DNA of 64,000 nucleotides from Dichetophora obliterata (taxonomy: Eukaryota > Arthropoda > Insecta > Diptera > Sciomyzidae): positions 61,851,330 through 61,915,329 of the forward strand of contig OY986437.1 of the NCBI GenBank assembly GCA_963920525.1, in the 5' to 3' direction. A program made the translations under genes and the position numbers. Positions 47,263 to 59,671 of the stretch are shown here, piece by piece (the stretch's first letter is position 1; every line of letters begins with the position of its first letter). The notes beneath the pieces were generated by a model that ran no database searches, was not told where the DNA came from, and saw nothing but the letters and a program-made list of their open reading frames with translations.

Positions 47263-47389
47263 TTTTTTTTTTTTTTGTTGGACGTAGTGATAGCGCGCTA
47301 TCATCTAGTGGCCCCACGATACTCCACCAGCTCCACCCCGGAACCGCGTTAGCATTTCATCAGGACGGGGGTTTGATTTCGTAAGATTC

Positions 47390-50300
47390 CTACGTCCTCC
47401 TTAAGCAAGGAGGTTCGGAACTACTGAAGTTTCTCTCCTTTAATATTTTATTTATGTGTCTTTCACACAAAGTCCATGCATGTTCAGATTTAAGCATTTC
47501 GTTCAACAGATTCTCTTCAGTTAATGTAACACCTAGCATATCATTTAAAGCTCGTCTCTCCTCCAACCACTTTTCACATTCGAAAAGTATGTGCTTTGCA
47601 TCTTCTTCTAGCGCTGCGCATGAATCACAGCTGCTTATTTCTTTTAGTTTAAATCTATGCAGGTATTTGTTAAAACTACCATGGTTTGTCATAGCCTGAG
47701 TCAGAAAATATCCCATGTTTCCATGTCGTCTTTCCAGCCAGACTTTTATATTGGGGATAAGGCTATATGTCCAGCTCCCGTTCTTGCCATTTAGTCACTA
47801 CATTGTCCCTGGCATTAATTTTTATTTCTGAAATTTTTTTCTTTCGCTCTTGTGTATTAGTGTTCGCCCTACTTATAAGTTTAGTTTGGGTATATATTTC
47901 TTCTCTTTCCAGTATTAATAAGTCTATTGGTGGCAGACCTGCAAGCACTAAAGCCGCACTTGTGGACACTGTACGGTACGCTGATATAATACGGAGAGCA
48001 CTAACTCTCTGTGCTTTCTGTAGTTCCCTCATATTATTCTTCAGATTCAGTGCCCTGACAAAGGTTGGAGCAGCATAAAGAAGCTGGGAGTGTACTACGC
48101 TGTTTATTAATTTTCTCATCTGCGGCCTTGGGCCACCACAGTTTGGCATTATTCTGGCCAATGATGCTGCCGTTCGCAAAGCTTTGTCACGAATATTTAC
48201 TACGTGCTGTCCAAAGCTAAGTTTGTCATCTAATTGCACACCCAAATAGCATAAGCTTCGTTTAAAGGGTATCTCTCTATCTTGTAGACGTATTTTCGGT
48301 ATTTTGAAGACCCTACGATCTGTCACTAGAATTGCTTCCGTTTTTGGAACTGCAAGTTTCAAACCGTTTCTTCGCAGCCATCTGTTACAACGACATAAGC
48401 TATCGTTTACCACTAAGCTATCGTTTACCACTATCTCGATTAATTCGGCAGTTCGCTGGTTTACTACCAGAGCAATATCATCAGCGTAACCTATTAGTTT
48501 TGCACCTTCTTGTAATTCCAAATTCAGTAGACCATCGTACATTACATTCCACAGGAATGGTCCTAATACTGAGCCCTGAGGTACACCTGCTGTTATTTGG
48601 TGCTCTTTTATACCATTTTCCGTCTCATAGATTAAAATTCTGTTATCCAGATAGTCTGATACTATGTTAAAGAGATAGTTATCTAAACGTCGGTTTCTGA
48701 AAGCTTGTAGTACTACTTTCCACTTTACTGTGTTAAAAGCATTTTTAACATCTAGTGTTATTATTGAGCAGTATTCTCCTGTTGTTTTGGCCTGTATAGC
48801 TTTATTGCATACTGCGCTAATGGCATCAACTGTACTCTTCCCTTTGCGGAAGCCATGTTGCATAGGGGATAGTCCGCCAAGGTCATCTATGCGCTCTTCC
48901 AAACGTTTTAGCATTACGTACTCTAATAATTTTCCTAGTGAATCCAACATACAGAGTGGTCTATAGGAACTAGGCTCATTTAATGGTTTATTTCCCTTTC
49001 GTAACAAAACTAACTTTTGTATTTTCCATTTAGCTGGAAAGATTCCGTTTATTAGACATGAATTGAAGACTTCAAGTAAAAGATCTGGCCATATCTCACA
49101 TACTACTTTTATGACCTCATTTGGTTTACCATCTGGTCCTGGGCTCTTACCTATTTTTAATTTACTACATGCATGTGTAATGTCACCTACGTTCAGAGGG
49201 ATGAAACCTTCGACTTGATAATTTGGTTCTCTTTTTAGCCCATCTTCATCGAATGGAAATAGTGTTTCTACTATTGTTGTTGCCCACACTGGTTCTTTAA
49301 TGCCGGGTATAGGTTTAATGCTACCAAGCTTTTTCATCACAATTTTGTACGGTTTGCCCCATGGGTCGGAATCTATTTCGTTACATAGCTCTGTCCAGCA
49401 TCTTTTCTTACTCTCTTTTATGGCTGTTCTTAAGGTTTTACGTGCCGTTTTATACTCAACCGTTAAGAGCTGGTTATCATAGTTTCGTGTTGACGCTCGA
49501 CGTGCTGCAAGGCATTTCGCCCTCAACTTACGTATTTTAGCATTCCACCAGTATACTGGGCGCTTGTTATTGTATTTTTGAGCTCTTGGCATTGCGACAT
49601 TACACGCTTTTGTGAGTATCTTCGTCAGCGACTCTGCGGCATTTTCTACATTTATATTTTCGGATTGGTTATCCATATTTCTATCCTTAGCCCGAGTAAT
49701 ATAATCGGACAATTTTTTGTCATCAAGTTTTCTGACGTTCCATCTTGGGAAATTTGCATCTTCTACACTCATATTTGGACGTTCATCTATATTAAATGAG
49801 ATATACTGGTGGTCACTTAAGGTGAGATCTTCCAGCACTATCCAATTCATGTTTTCATTGTAGAGGTTTGTCGTTCCAAAGGTGATGTCGATAATACTAC
49901 CACCTGTACCTCTCCGAAAGGTAAGTTTGTCTCCGATATTAAATATCGTAAGACCAAGACTAGCAACCATTTCACACACTGTAGTACCCTTTTTATCCAT
50001 TTTTTTGGAGTTCCATTCTGTAGATTTACTATTGAAGTCTCCTCCAATGATCACTTTATATTTTGAGGACCTGATAGAAACATCAAGTATGTTAAGGGCT
50101 TCTGCAAACAAATTAAAGTCTATATTTGGTGAAAAGTAGCAACTATATACCCTAATTTTGCCCACTGTGACATATACGAAGCCAGCGTTGCTTTCATCAA
50201 CTTCGCTTATTATTAATCTTCTGTTTCTTACCATGATGGCTGCGCAATGGTTTTTGTCTTCGTACCAAACTTGAGATGGTGGGTTTCTGTACGGTTCGCT

Positions 50301-50402
50301 TATTAAAAGTATGTCTGCATTAATCTCTGTCGCCTTCTGTATCATCAGGTCTTGCGCTTCTCTACCCCGTCCTAGATTGATCTGTAGAAATTTCGTGATC
50401 AT
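47390..50402 (-). CDS. R1-clade ORF2: APE-type endonuclease and reverse transcriptase
   Basis: An 879-codon open frame (50402-47763). The endonuclease occupies residues 1-210, with QINLGRG (5-11), SEPYRNP with E36, IIGGDFNSKSTEW with D122, SIIDITFGT with D172, and LSDHQY (195-200). After a linker with PVYWWNAKIRKLRAKCLAA, the RT has GKSPGPDGKPNE (418-429), RPLCMLDSLGKLLE, TLDVKNAFN with D551, AGVPQGSVLGP and GYADDIALV with D641-D642. All expected catalytic residues are present. An 18-bp tandem duplication doubles VVNDSL at about 658-669. Near 47780 one frameshift separates the C-terminal part (47390-47716), which carries WLERRHGNMGYFLTQAM and the finger CDSCAALEEDAKHILFEC. It starts in an ATGA overlap with the ORF1 stop. 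It makes the first-strand nick and reverse-transcribes the RNA at the target; this copy is nearly but not fully intact. Confidence 0.9.
48397..48432. repeat. 18-bp perfect tandem duplication inside ORF2
   Basis: AAGCTATCGTTTACCACT occurs twice in a row (48397-48414 and 48415-48432). In the protein it repeats VVNDSL just downstream of the YADD box. Frame is kept, so it adds six residues to the RT. Confidence 0.95.
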
Positions 50403-50760
50403 TTTCTTGCTTTATTTCTTATGTTGATTGCACACGCTGTACTACCAATATAATGCTGAGAATTTATTGAGCCACTTTCATGGCATAGTATGCATCTCGT
50501 TTCCGCTTTGCATTCTTTAGCTTTGTGTCCCGGATTGCAGCATTTTCTGCATAGATTGCTTCTATCTGTCCCTTTACACTGGCTCGAAATATGACCCTGT
50601 TCTAGGCACCTGAAGCATTTCTGAACTCTAATCTTACTCCTCAGCCTACACATAACCCATCCTACTCTGACTTGCCTCGTACGGAGTAGTGGAGCTGCTA
50701 AGTGCTCAGGTAGTTGAACGAGCGCTTGTTTGGTTCCTCCAAACGATGTTCTAAAATTTA
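50399..50760 (-). CDS. R1-clade ORF1 (gag) C-terminus, 5' truncated
   Basis: The frame opens at the satellite junction with RTSFGGTKQALVQLPEHLA, LLRTRQVRVGWVMCRLRSK, then three zinc knuckles: CFRCLEQGHISSQC, CRKCCNPGHKAKEC, and a third, longer one beginning CILCHESGSINSQH. This triple CCHC end is standard for R1-type gag proteins, which bind the element RNA. The first Met in frame is at 50651-50653, but homology extends upstream of it, so the true start is lost with the 5' truncation. The stop overlaps the ORF2 start (ATGA, 50399-50402), suggesting coupled re-initiation. Confidence 0.88.
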
Positions 50761-50764
50761 ATTA

Positions 50765-51808
<1,044 letters not shown>

Positions 51809-52652
51809 CAACTTCATCAATTTATTGTTGATTTGAATTTCAATTGAAATTTTCTGAGTTTTTATTGATCTTTTTTAAATTTCAATTGATCTGTTCTGAA
51901 TTACAATTAATATATTCTGCAATTAAATTTATCTTTTTTCATTTTCATATAATCTCTTATTCATTTCAAATGGAATTTTCGAATTTCGATTGATCCTTCA
52001 TAATTTTTAATTTATCTTCTCTAAATTACAATAGAATATAATTTAGTAACAAAGAGAAACCGAGTTTTGTCCCCGGCGTAGAGGGTGATTTTCTTATATT
52101 TTTTAATTTTACAGCAATATAGCTGTATGGGTAATTCCGCCATAATTGTCCTTTTTTCATTTAAAAAATGAGTGAATGTAAAAATAAAACTTGAAGCTAG
52201 AATTCTGTGTTCATAAGCAATAATCGCTTAAGTCGACTTAAGACAGAACTAATTTTTTTATGTACATGTATTTCAATCATATAGCTTTATTAACACACAA
52301 AATCTGGAGCTTCTAGCATGACCCTAGCCAAAGTAATAACACAAAACAAAAGATCCTTTCATATAACTGATATGACGATCGAAAACTTTGAAGCAAGATT
52401 TCTCGAAACTTTGGAATCAGACTTAAGGTGTTATCGCTTATCGACTTAGAATTATGCTTTCTTAATGCTATTTGGCTCCATAGTAAGTTAAAATCGTTTA
52501 AGGCCACACGGTTTTACGTAATGAAATTGATTTGTATCCATTTTGTGTGTATTGAGTGGTTACAGGAATGACACAAAATGTCAGGAATGACGGATACAGG
52601 AATGACAAAATTGTCTTCATTTGAAACTCGCATGCAAAAACTAAAACACTTT
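51809..52652. other. AT-rich non-coding, with AATTTCAATTGAT words
   Basis: 51820-52050 holds a loose repetition of TTTCAATTGA / TTACAATTAA-like words. No coding sequence. 52500-52650 leads into the hairpin that follows. Confidence 0.5.
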
Positions 52653-52843
52653 GGCTGACTTCGTAAACGTATTCCTGCAATGCATCAGTGCGTTTTATTT
52701 TGAATTGGTCCAAAGCTAATTAACCAAAACTGCGCAACTATACTACTTTTAAAAATATCACTAGTGTTGCGCAGTTTTAGTTAATAAGGTTTGGACCAAT
52801 TCAAAATAAAACACACTGCATAAATGCGTTTACGAAGTCAGCC
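52653..52843. repeat. 191-bp snap-back hairpin
   Basis: The left arm GGCTGACTTCGTAAACG ... TTTTATTTTGAATTGGTCC ... AAACTGCGCAACTA is mirrored by TAGTGTTGCGCAGTTTT ... GGACCAATTCAAAATAAAAC ... CGTTTACGAAGTCAGCC. The arms are about 85 bp and the loop about 20 bp. A transcript would fold into one long stem. It is probably a MITE; no TSD was identified. Confidence 0.8.
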
Positions 52844-53309
52844 TGTTCCTCACGTTTTTATTCTGTATTTGATAACTACTGTATAGTAATAAGTTATACT
52901 CAATTTTATTATAGTCTATCACTATCTGAATACACAGTTACTGAAATAAAAACTTATTTTGTTTTAAATATTAATATTGAAATAAGTAATCAAGCTCACG
53001 GTATCGTTCGAGGATATGATTTCTCGTTATACGTTACTTCATAGTTATAACAAAAAGGTCGACGAAAACAATATAGTTTTTTTTAAATATTAATAATATA
53101 AAAAATATGTTTATTATTATACTTGAGCTTCGCACTCAAAATCACTGGTGGATTTTTGAAACTTGAATATAAATAGTGTCAAAAGCCACACTGAGAGGGT
53201 GCTCAAACGATACTTTTTTGCTTACTGAAAGGCGCGAAATTCAAAAAGTGGTATTATCGGAGTACAAAAAGTTTTAGATGCAACATACATTATAAAAGTT
53301 TTATAGCTA

Positions 53310-53901
53310 AGCAATTCCATTTTGAACGTACCGGCCTTACGGAATGACCATCTCCAATTTTGGTGACATTTTGTATGGAGCATCACTGACGGAAATAAAG
53401 AAATTAAGTTGGAAGAAAAAAGTTTGTCGTTATTTTTGGCGGAGTTACAGGGTGCACAAAATTGGCAAAAATCGGCAAAAACGTCGAAAATCGATGTTGA
53501 CGAAAACTCATATCTCACACCACTACCGTTGGAAAGGTAATTAAAGGTACTTTAATCTTAAATACTTTTGTGAAATTTTTGTGCTTGAAGGTTTCATCTC
53601 TTGCAGTAAGTTATTTGAGTGGGGACTCAATGGTTTATTGAGATATGGTCATTTTAACATCTAAACACAAATTTCTTTATTATGGTGTTCAGTTCCTCGC
53701 TACATTGCAATTAATTACCTTACCGCAAGGCATAGCAAAACTATTAAAGTACCTTTAATTACCTTTCCAACAATAGCTCAAACTTAAGATTCGGTTAAGA
53801 AATGTTTAAGATATCAATTTTCGATGTTATTGTCAAAATTATGCCAAACGTTTTTTCTTCAAATCAAGCTTTTTTTTCTGTACGTTTAAAATGGAATTGC
53901 T
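53310..53901. mobile_element. 592-bp palindromic MITE (full copy of the 44.98-kb family)
   Basis: The termini AGCAATTCCATTTTGAACGT and (minus strand) AGCAATTCCATTTTAAACGT match at 19 of 20. Inner mirrored blocks include GGAAAGGTAATTAAAGGTAC and GTACCTTTAATTACCTTTCC. Non-coding; ORFs here (for example 53344-53544) come from the palindrome. The partial copy at 44983-45268 matches its left half. Confidence 0.8.
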
Positions 53902-54128
53902 GAATTATTTCAAATGGCCTAAAATTCACACGGTATACGTAACATTTTGACCTTGTCATCTAGAACATATAGAAATAAAAATTGCGGAAGCTACATTCTT
54001 TTAATTATTGCAATTTTTACCGAGGACAGGATACAGGAACGACATTTTTGGCCTATTTTGGGCATTTCTACCTACAAAATTAATTTTTTTATGACCTGTT
54101 ACTACACTGAGAAAAAAGTATGTAGAAG

Positions 54129-54455
54129 CAAAGAAGTGGCGGCCGTAGCCTAGTGGGTAGAGTGCATGGCCCCTAAGCTAAAGAACCAACTCAGACAGTG
54201 TTTTTTCCATTGAATTAATTTTTTTTTTGGTCGTCACCTCTCGCAGACAATGGCATACCTCAGAGAGTAGTAAACTGCCATGTAAGGCTTCTTAAGAACA
54301 GAAGCCTTTCGGAGTGGCCATAAAACTCGTAGGTCCAGTTATTGATCATTTGTGTTCAAACATTTAATAACATGCACAACACAAATGATCAATAGAAGCT
54401 CGGTCAAAGTCCTTTCTAGGGTTGAAATGGCCAATTTATATTACTCTTGACAAAA
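54129..54455 (+). mobile_element. tRNA-derived SINE with deleted B box
   Basis: The head GGCGGCCGTAGCCTAGTGGG then TAGAGTGCATGGC resembles a tRNA A-box half and matches the tRNA-like modules at 26.7, 61.3 and 61.45 kb. Where those have GAGGTTTAAACCCC between AGAGCC and AGCTCAGACA, this copy reads AAGAACCAACTCAGACAG, so about 13-14 bp containing the B box are missing. The body has CAATGGCATACCTCAGAGAG, CTGCCATG, TTTCGGAGTGGCC, CTCGTAGGTCC and GCTCGGTCAAA, an arrangement I recognise from fly SINE bodies. Without a B box, RNA polymerase III transcription is unlikely. Confidence 0.75.
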
Positions 54456-56550
54456 ACAAGACTTAAAAGCAAAGACGATATTACAAAGACGAAAGAAGCA
54501 TGTGTAAAGTAGAGTACAATAACTATAAGAATATATTTTAATATTCAAATTTGTAAGTATAGCAAATTATTGAAAGGAATTCATTTCAGAATGCTGAAAG
54601 TAACCTTTTTTACCCAAATAAGTTTATAAATGATATGAAAAAAATATACTTTTGGTCCACTGGGTTGTCTTAAAAGCATTAATATAGCTTCACTCGCATA
54701 TAAACTAACAGAGATTGCCTGGCGGCTAAACTCTAAACCGGCAAATTTCTGCTCCAACTTCAACTTGAAGCAAACAACATAAAAATCTAAGAAAGTACAT
54801 AATGGCAATTCTTCCGGGATCGTGATTTTCTCTTTTTGCCTGGTACAGAAGACAATGAGAGCTTGTGCCTAAGTGTGTATAGATGTGTTTGTGTGGCTTA
54901 CTAATACTCTTGTATTGGAGTGTGCGTCATGAATTTTGTAACAACTACCTTACAAGAGCAGCGTGGTAAAAAAGGGAATTTTACTGCACAAAACATTTTG
55001 TGCGCCCATGTTTTGCGACTTTCTTGTCATATTTTTTTTTTGGCATTCTTTTTTATACCTCCCCCCAGCAAAAGATTTTTGTGTATGCTGCACTCGTACT
55101 TGTAACCAACATGTTTGTATTGAATATACCGGACGCTTTCGACCTCGTCAATATTTTGGTCACATGTACCGTAGTCTGCTACAGTAACCACCAGCGCGCA
55201 GCAGCAACATGAAACCGAAAATAGTCACCAAATTTTGAGCGCTTCCCTTTTCATCTTCTCCACCAGCCAAGTCTTGCAATTAGAAGCTCAACATGTTGAC
55301 TGTTGCTCTAGCTAGTGAAGTTTTTGCTAGTGAAGTTTTTGCTAGTGAAGACACGACAAGATGTGATACTGCGGTCTTCCTCTGGTTTTGTGTATTATAG
55401 CCGTGTAGTTTGACTGCATGCCTGGTTTGTTTGTTTACAGCATTCACGTGACGGCCAAAAGGACAGACAATTTAATTGGGATTTTCCGACCATAAGTGCG
55501 ATCATTTGGGCAACGCTGCTGTTGATCACTTTGATCAACTTCCAGCTATGTTTTGGCTCCATCGTTGATTTTCCCTTTTTTTCTACCTCTTGTTTTTTTT
55601 TTTGTGCATTGGTCGTGATACTCGCATCTTGTATATAGCTGCCGGTATGAAAGCTTTAAATTAGTTCTGCGCTCTCAGTGACAATAACACGTACTTTCAT
55701 GAGGCTACCTACGAATGATGTTCCTTGTGTACTGGAACTAAGCTAAAGAATTAGTTTTTAAGTGTCTATTTTATTGTGAGCTCTAAATGTTTAGTTCTTG
55801 TTGCAATTTGTTAAACTCACTTTGAATTTGTTTGTTTTCGACCTAATGTTGGCAAGTAAGAAGTTAGTTAAAACTCAGTTTTTTAACTTAAAGGGTCAAA
55901 TGCAGACTTAAGTGACTCAATGCGCTTATAGAAAAATGCTGTTGTTGAAACGCGGTTTGTTTCCCTGATAGAACTCTCATACTTGCAAAAAAACTTGCAA
56001 ATTTTTATTATTTAAAAAAACTATACCTAAAATTTGACTGTTCATACCATTAAAGAGTATTTGTAGTATGTCAAATTACAGAAAACTTCGTTTGAATTAC
56101 ATACAATTTGTATTAACTACGTGGAGTCAAGCATATGCTTCATTTCCGAAAATTAGAAAAAAATGTTAATTGATTTTATTAAAAATGTTCATTATTCTTG
56201 AATACTATGATCATGAAGAACTACGTACAAAATTCAACTAAATTTAAACTAATTTTCATAACTTTCTTAACAAAAATGAATTTTTAAAATAAATATATCG
56301 GAAGTTAAAAAAAGTTCAATTAATTTTATAAAAGCAATTGGAATTGATAAATACTGTTCTCAATAAAAACCTTACACAAATTTTTAGTAAATTGAACTTC
56401 AACTTCATAGATCAATTTCATGCAGACTAATTAACTCGATAATATTGTGTAATTTACTAGCTTTGGCTAATATTTTAGTGAAAAAATGTAAACATTTGAA
56501 TAAAAGCGGTAACAAAATCATTTTAAAAATATTTTTTGTTGCGTATATAT
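54456..56550. other. Non-coding, partly host-like; small 16-bp tandem repeat
   Basis: 55311-55353 contains GCTAGTGAAGTTTTT in near-tandem three copies. 55440-55640 is less AT-rich, with an E-box-like CACGTG and mirrored TTGATCACTTTGATCAA, and looks single-copy. No exon can be supported. Confidence 0.45.
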
Positions 56551-56553
56551 GTA

Positions 56554-56954
56554 GTAGAGTGGGGCGTTTAGTATGGAAGGAAAAAAGTGTTAATGGGCGC
56601 CTCGCGTTTCTGATTCTTGGGATTGTACTGAGCAAAAAAGTCCACTAGACCATACGTCTACGGTGAAAATCGAGCTTCCAGATTTTGACTTGCAGTTTTT
56701 TCTCAGACTTTTGTCACGTTTTTTTTTTTTGGATATTTTGGCCTATAACAGCCAAGCCATTGAGATTTTTGTCTTAGTATTGGATCGAAAATCCAAAAGA
56801 ACGTGATAAAAGTCTGAGAAAAAACTGCAAGTCAAAATCTGGAAGCTCGATTTTCACGGTAGACGTATGGTCTAGTGGACTTTTTTGCTCAGTACAATCC
56901 CAAGAATCGGAAACGCGAAGCGCCCATTAAGATGTTCAAATCGCCCCACCCTAG
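56554..56954. mobile_element. About 400-bp palindromic MITE with GTGGGGCG termini
   Basis: The ends TAGTAGAGTGGGGCG and (minus strand) TACTAGGGTGGGGCGA match closely. Inverted arms of about 140 bp are almost identical, with blocks such as TTGGGATTGTACTGAGCA, GTCCACTAGACCATACGTC and GACTTGCAGTTTTTTCTCAG in one arm and their complements in the other. The loop is about 60 bp. TA-rich flanks suit a Tc1/mariner-type origin. Non-coding. Confidence 0.82.
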
Positions 56955-56959
56955 TATAT

Positions 56960-58419
56960 AGTCTTAAAAGTGGAAAAAAATCATTATTCCAAAAAAAAAC
57001 ACTTCACATTTAAGCATGCATTTTACAAACAAACTGTGTGAACAAATTTAAAATTGTGACTTCTATGAAATGGAGCAAATGTTAGGATAATCTGTAGCAA
57101 TTTTCGTGCCTACTGCATTTCATATGTAATAACCAGATAGATCCATCCATATGCTCCATTTTTAAAAATTTCTAAAAATCTTAAAAAAAATTTAAACCAT
57201 TTTGCTCGAAATTTGTTAGAAATTATAATAACTGTGCTTATTAAGAGTTTCGCACAAAATTCAGTACAATTTGCTGTTATTTTTATAAACTTCTAAACCA
57301 AATTAGATAAGAAATTCCATTGAATTCCATCATTAGCTCAAACAATGACATTGATTGAAAAAATTAACGAAGCATTCAGTAAAAATATAATTTCTACGAA
57401 GAAACGAAAAGTTTTCACGCCTCTCATTTCGCCATATTCGATTTTTTTTTTTTTTTCGAAACAAGTTAGTGCTCTATACTTTAACGCTCTTATTTAAACA
57501 TTATTTAAGCAAATTTGCACAACTTCATTAATTGAAATCTTGCTAATTGCATGCAAAATTTGTGATAACTTAATATAAAGGCTCAATTTAAAACAGCTCA
57601 ATCAAATAATAATACGGACAAGTCATTTTTTCCACCATAAATACATATAATTATTTCAAATAATTTGCAAGCCAGTAGAAATTCAACGAAACGAAAAACT
57701 TGTTTAGCAAAATTACACCAACTAATGACATGTTGTAAATTTCAACTTGATGTCTGTAGACTTAACACCGATATCGATATATAGAAACGTCGAATACGAC
57801 TACTCAAGAACAACTATAAAATAAATGATGCTCGTGTGAAGCGGAGTCAAAATAGTTAAGCTTCGTTCTTTAAGTTGCTGCAGCAGCACCAGCAATTCAA
57901 TTCAAATACTTCCAACGGCTGCTAACTGCAGCTACGCTGTGTCCAGTTGATCTGACTGTTGGTTATGTTGTGCTTCAAACGATAAAAGAACAAGTATTAT
58001 GATTGATTATAAAGTTTCAACGTTGAAGTTACATTTTTTTCTTTTACCTTCTTTGTTCTTGCATTTGGAAGCTTAAACAAAGTGTCGGACAAAGTTGCCT
58101 CATCGACAACGACGATGACGACGCACAGTGAATTGATCAGTAAAAAAAAAGCTAGGCGTAAAAAAATCAAAAAATTTTAAAATTCTGAACATAAAAAAGT
58201 GTCAAGAAATATCAAATAAAGAAGAAAACTTTTTTACTTTTCCGCTTTCTACGAAAAAATATAAAATTGCTGTACGTTAACATACAAAGTGATATTTTTT
58301 AAGATTTTTGTTATCTTATTATTCTTGAATTTTTTTAAAACAGTTTCGAACACTCTAGAATGCTGGAACTTCACATACTTTATTATATAACATAACATTC
58401 TTATCATTTTAAAATTTCT
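56960..58419. other. Non-coding; possible promoter/leader at about 57810-58140
   Basis: ACTATAAAATAAAT at about 57813 followed some 30 bp later by GGAGTCAAAATAG, then CAG/CAA-rich sequence to about 57960 and GAC-rich sequence to 58140, has the look of a fly promoter and untranslated leader. No coding exon follows before a LINE fragment begins at 58.42 kb. This is weak, composition-based evidence. Confidence 0.25.
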
Positions 58420-59671
58420 AGTAAGTTCTGCAAAACAGGAAATCTTCGAAGAACTACTTTCTCCACGTTTACATTTATTAAAAGAAAATCACCTTCAAGT
58501 ATTTCAAGTAATTCAGCAGTATGTAGTTAAGGTTATAGATGATTTACGGCCTGCATATGACTCTGGTTCTATTTCGTTACTTTGCTTATTAGATTTCTCA
58601 AAAGCATTTGACAAGGTAAGCCACAAATATTTATGTCTGAAACTCAAGTCTTTCTTTGGGTTTAGTGATAGTGCGGTGAGTCTCATATCAAATTATTTGT
58701 CTAATAGATTGCAAAAAGTTCAAGTCGGACAAAAATTTTCCAGCTATAAAACGGTTATAAGTGGTGTTCCTCAAGGGTCAATCCTTGGTCCCCTCTTATT
58801 TTCTATCTTTTTAAATGATATTTTTGTTTGTAATCATTCTTCTATACATGCTTATGCGGACGATATTCAGATCTATCACTCAAGTAGTGTTGATCTGCTA
58901 GATACCCTCTGCTACAGAATTAATGAGGACCTAAGAAACATTTATCAGTGGGCAATTAGCAATGGACTCCAACTAAATGCTGCCAAATCTTATATTCTCC
59001 CTATCTGTAAAAATAAATCTTTCCTTAATAACATTCCTGACCTCTACATTGGCTCAAATAAGCTAAGTGTTGTGTCAAAAATTGTAAATCTGGGTTATTG
59101 TATGAATTCTTCTCTGTCTTGTGTTGATCATGTTAATAGTGTTGTTAGTAAAGTTTATTATATCCTGTGAAATTTAAGAATGTCTGCTTGTCTCTGTACG
59201 CTTGATCTAAGGCGAATGCTAGTAAAGCAATTTGTCTTACCTGTTATAACATATTCTGACGTGGTGTACAGTAAACTCGACTCATCTTCCCTGCTAAAAC
59301 TGAATATTGCATATAACTATGCCACGCGGTTTGTTTTCGGTTTAAAAAAGTTTGACCACCTCTCTCACTTCAGAAATGCATTACTTGGGTGCAGTTTGGT
59401 TGATTATTTAAATGCTAGAAACTGTATCTACCTTCATAAAATAATACATAGTAAAACTCCTTATTACATATATGAAAAACTGCAGTTCAGTTTGTCTAGA
59501 AGATGCAAGATACTTATAGTTCCAAGACATGGCTCTCTAACTTCTTCCAATCTTTTTTTCATTAATGCCATAAGACTGTGGAATGCGTTACCACGTAACT
59601 TAAGAGAAATCGAACGGGCAGAAAATTTTAGGCAATCTATTTTAACTCACTTCTCAACTTCTTCAACTTAA
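58420..59671 (+). pseudogene. Jockey-like LINE reverse transcriptase and C-terminus, one stop codon
   Basis: 5' truncated at about 58.42 kb inside the RT. Readable blocks: EIFEELLSPRLHLLKENHL, LLCLLDFSKAFDKVSHKYL (first catalytic Asp), NYLSNRLQKVQVGQKFSSY, ISGVPQGSILGPLLFSIFLN, HAYADDIQIYHSS (catalytic YADD), WAISNGLQLNAAKSYIL and VVSKIVNLGYCMNSSLS. A single in-frame TGA at 59168-59170 splits YYIL from NLRMSACLCTLDLRRMLVK; a CGA-to-TGA change would explain it. The C-terminal part (VITYSDVVYSKLD, ATRFVFGLKKFDHLSHF, IRLWNALPRNLREIE) is complete to the stop at 59669-59671. No RNase H, as expected for this group. It is one of the better-preserved elements here, distinct from the relic at 3.2-10.4 kb. 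Confidence 0.9.

Larger units (their letters stand above)
47263..50764 (-). mobile_element. R1-clade non-LTR retrotransposon embedded in a hexamer satellite
   Basis: On the minus strand the element runs from a 5' truncation inside ORF1 (next to TATGGG repeats at 50765) through ORF2 to a 3' UTR and an A16 tail (about 47261-47276). The tail is followed directly by GGTATGGGTATGGG. Satellite of the same CCCATA type lies on both sides. R1-clade members are known for sequence-specific targets, including telomeric repeats (TRAS, SART) and microsatellites (Waldo, Mino). TSDs cannot be read because the target is repetitive. Confidence 0.9.

Noticed and set aside
47454..50139. Plus-strand ORFs across the R1 element (47454, 47767, 48304, 48332, 48730, 49300, 49578, 49882)
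   Set aside because: Antisense to the 879-codon ORF2, no domain content.
53222..53544. Overlapping ORFs on both strands
   Set aside because: Produced by a palindromic MITE; each strand encodes similar reverse-complement sequence.
57810..58140. A host promoter and first exon
   Set aside because: TATA-like and CAG-rich sequence only; no coding exon or splice structure to confirm it. Kept only as a low-confidence remark.
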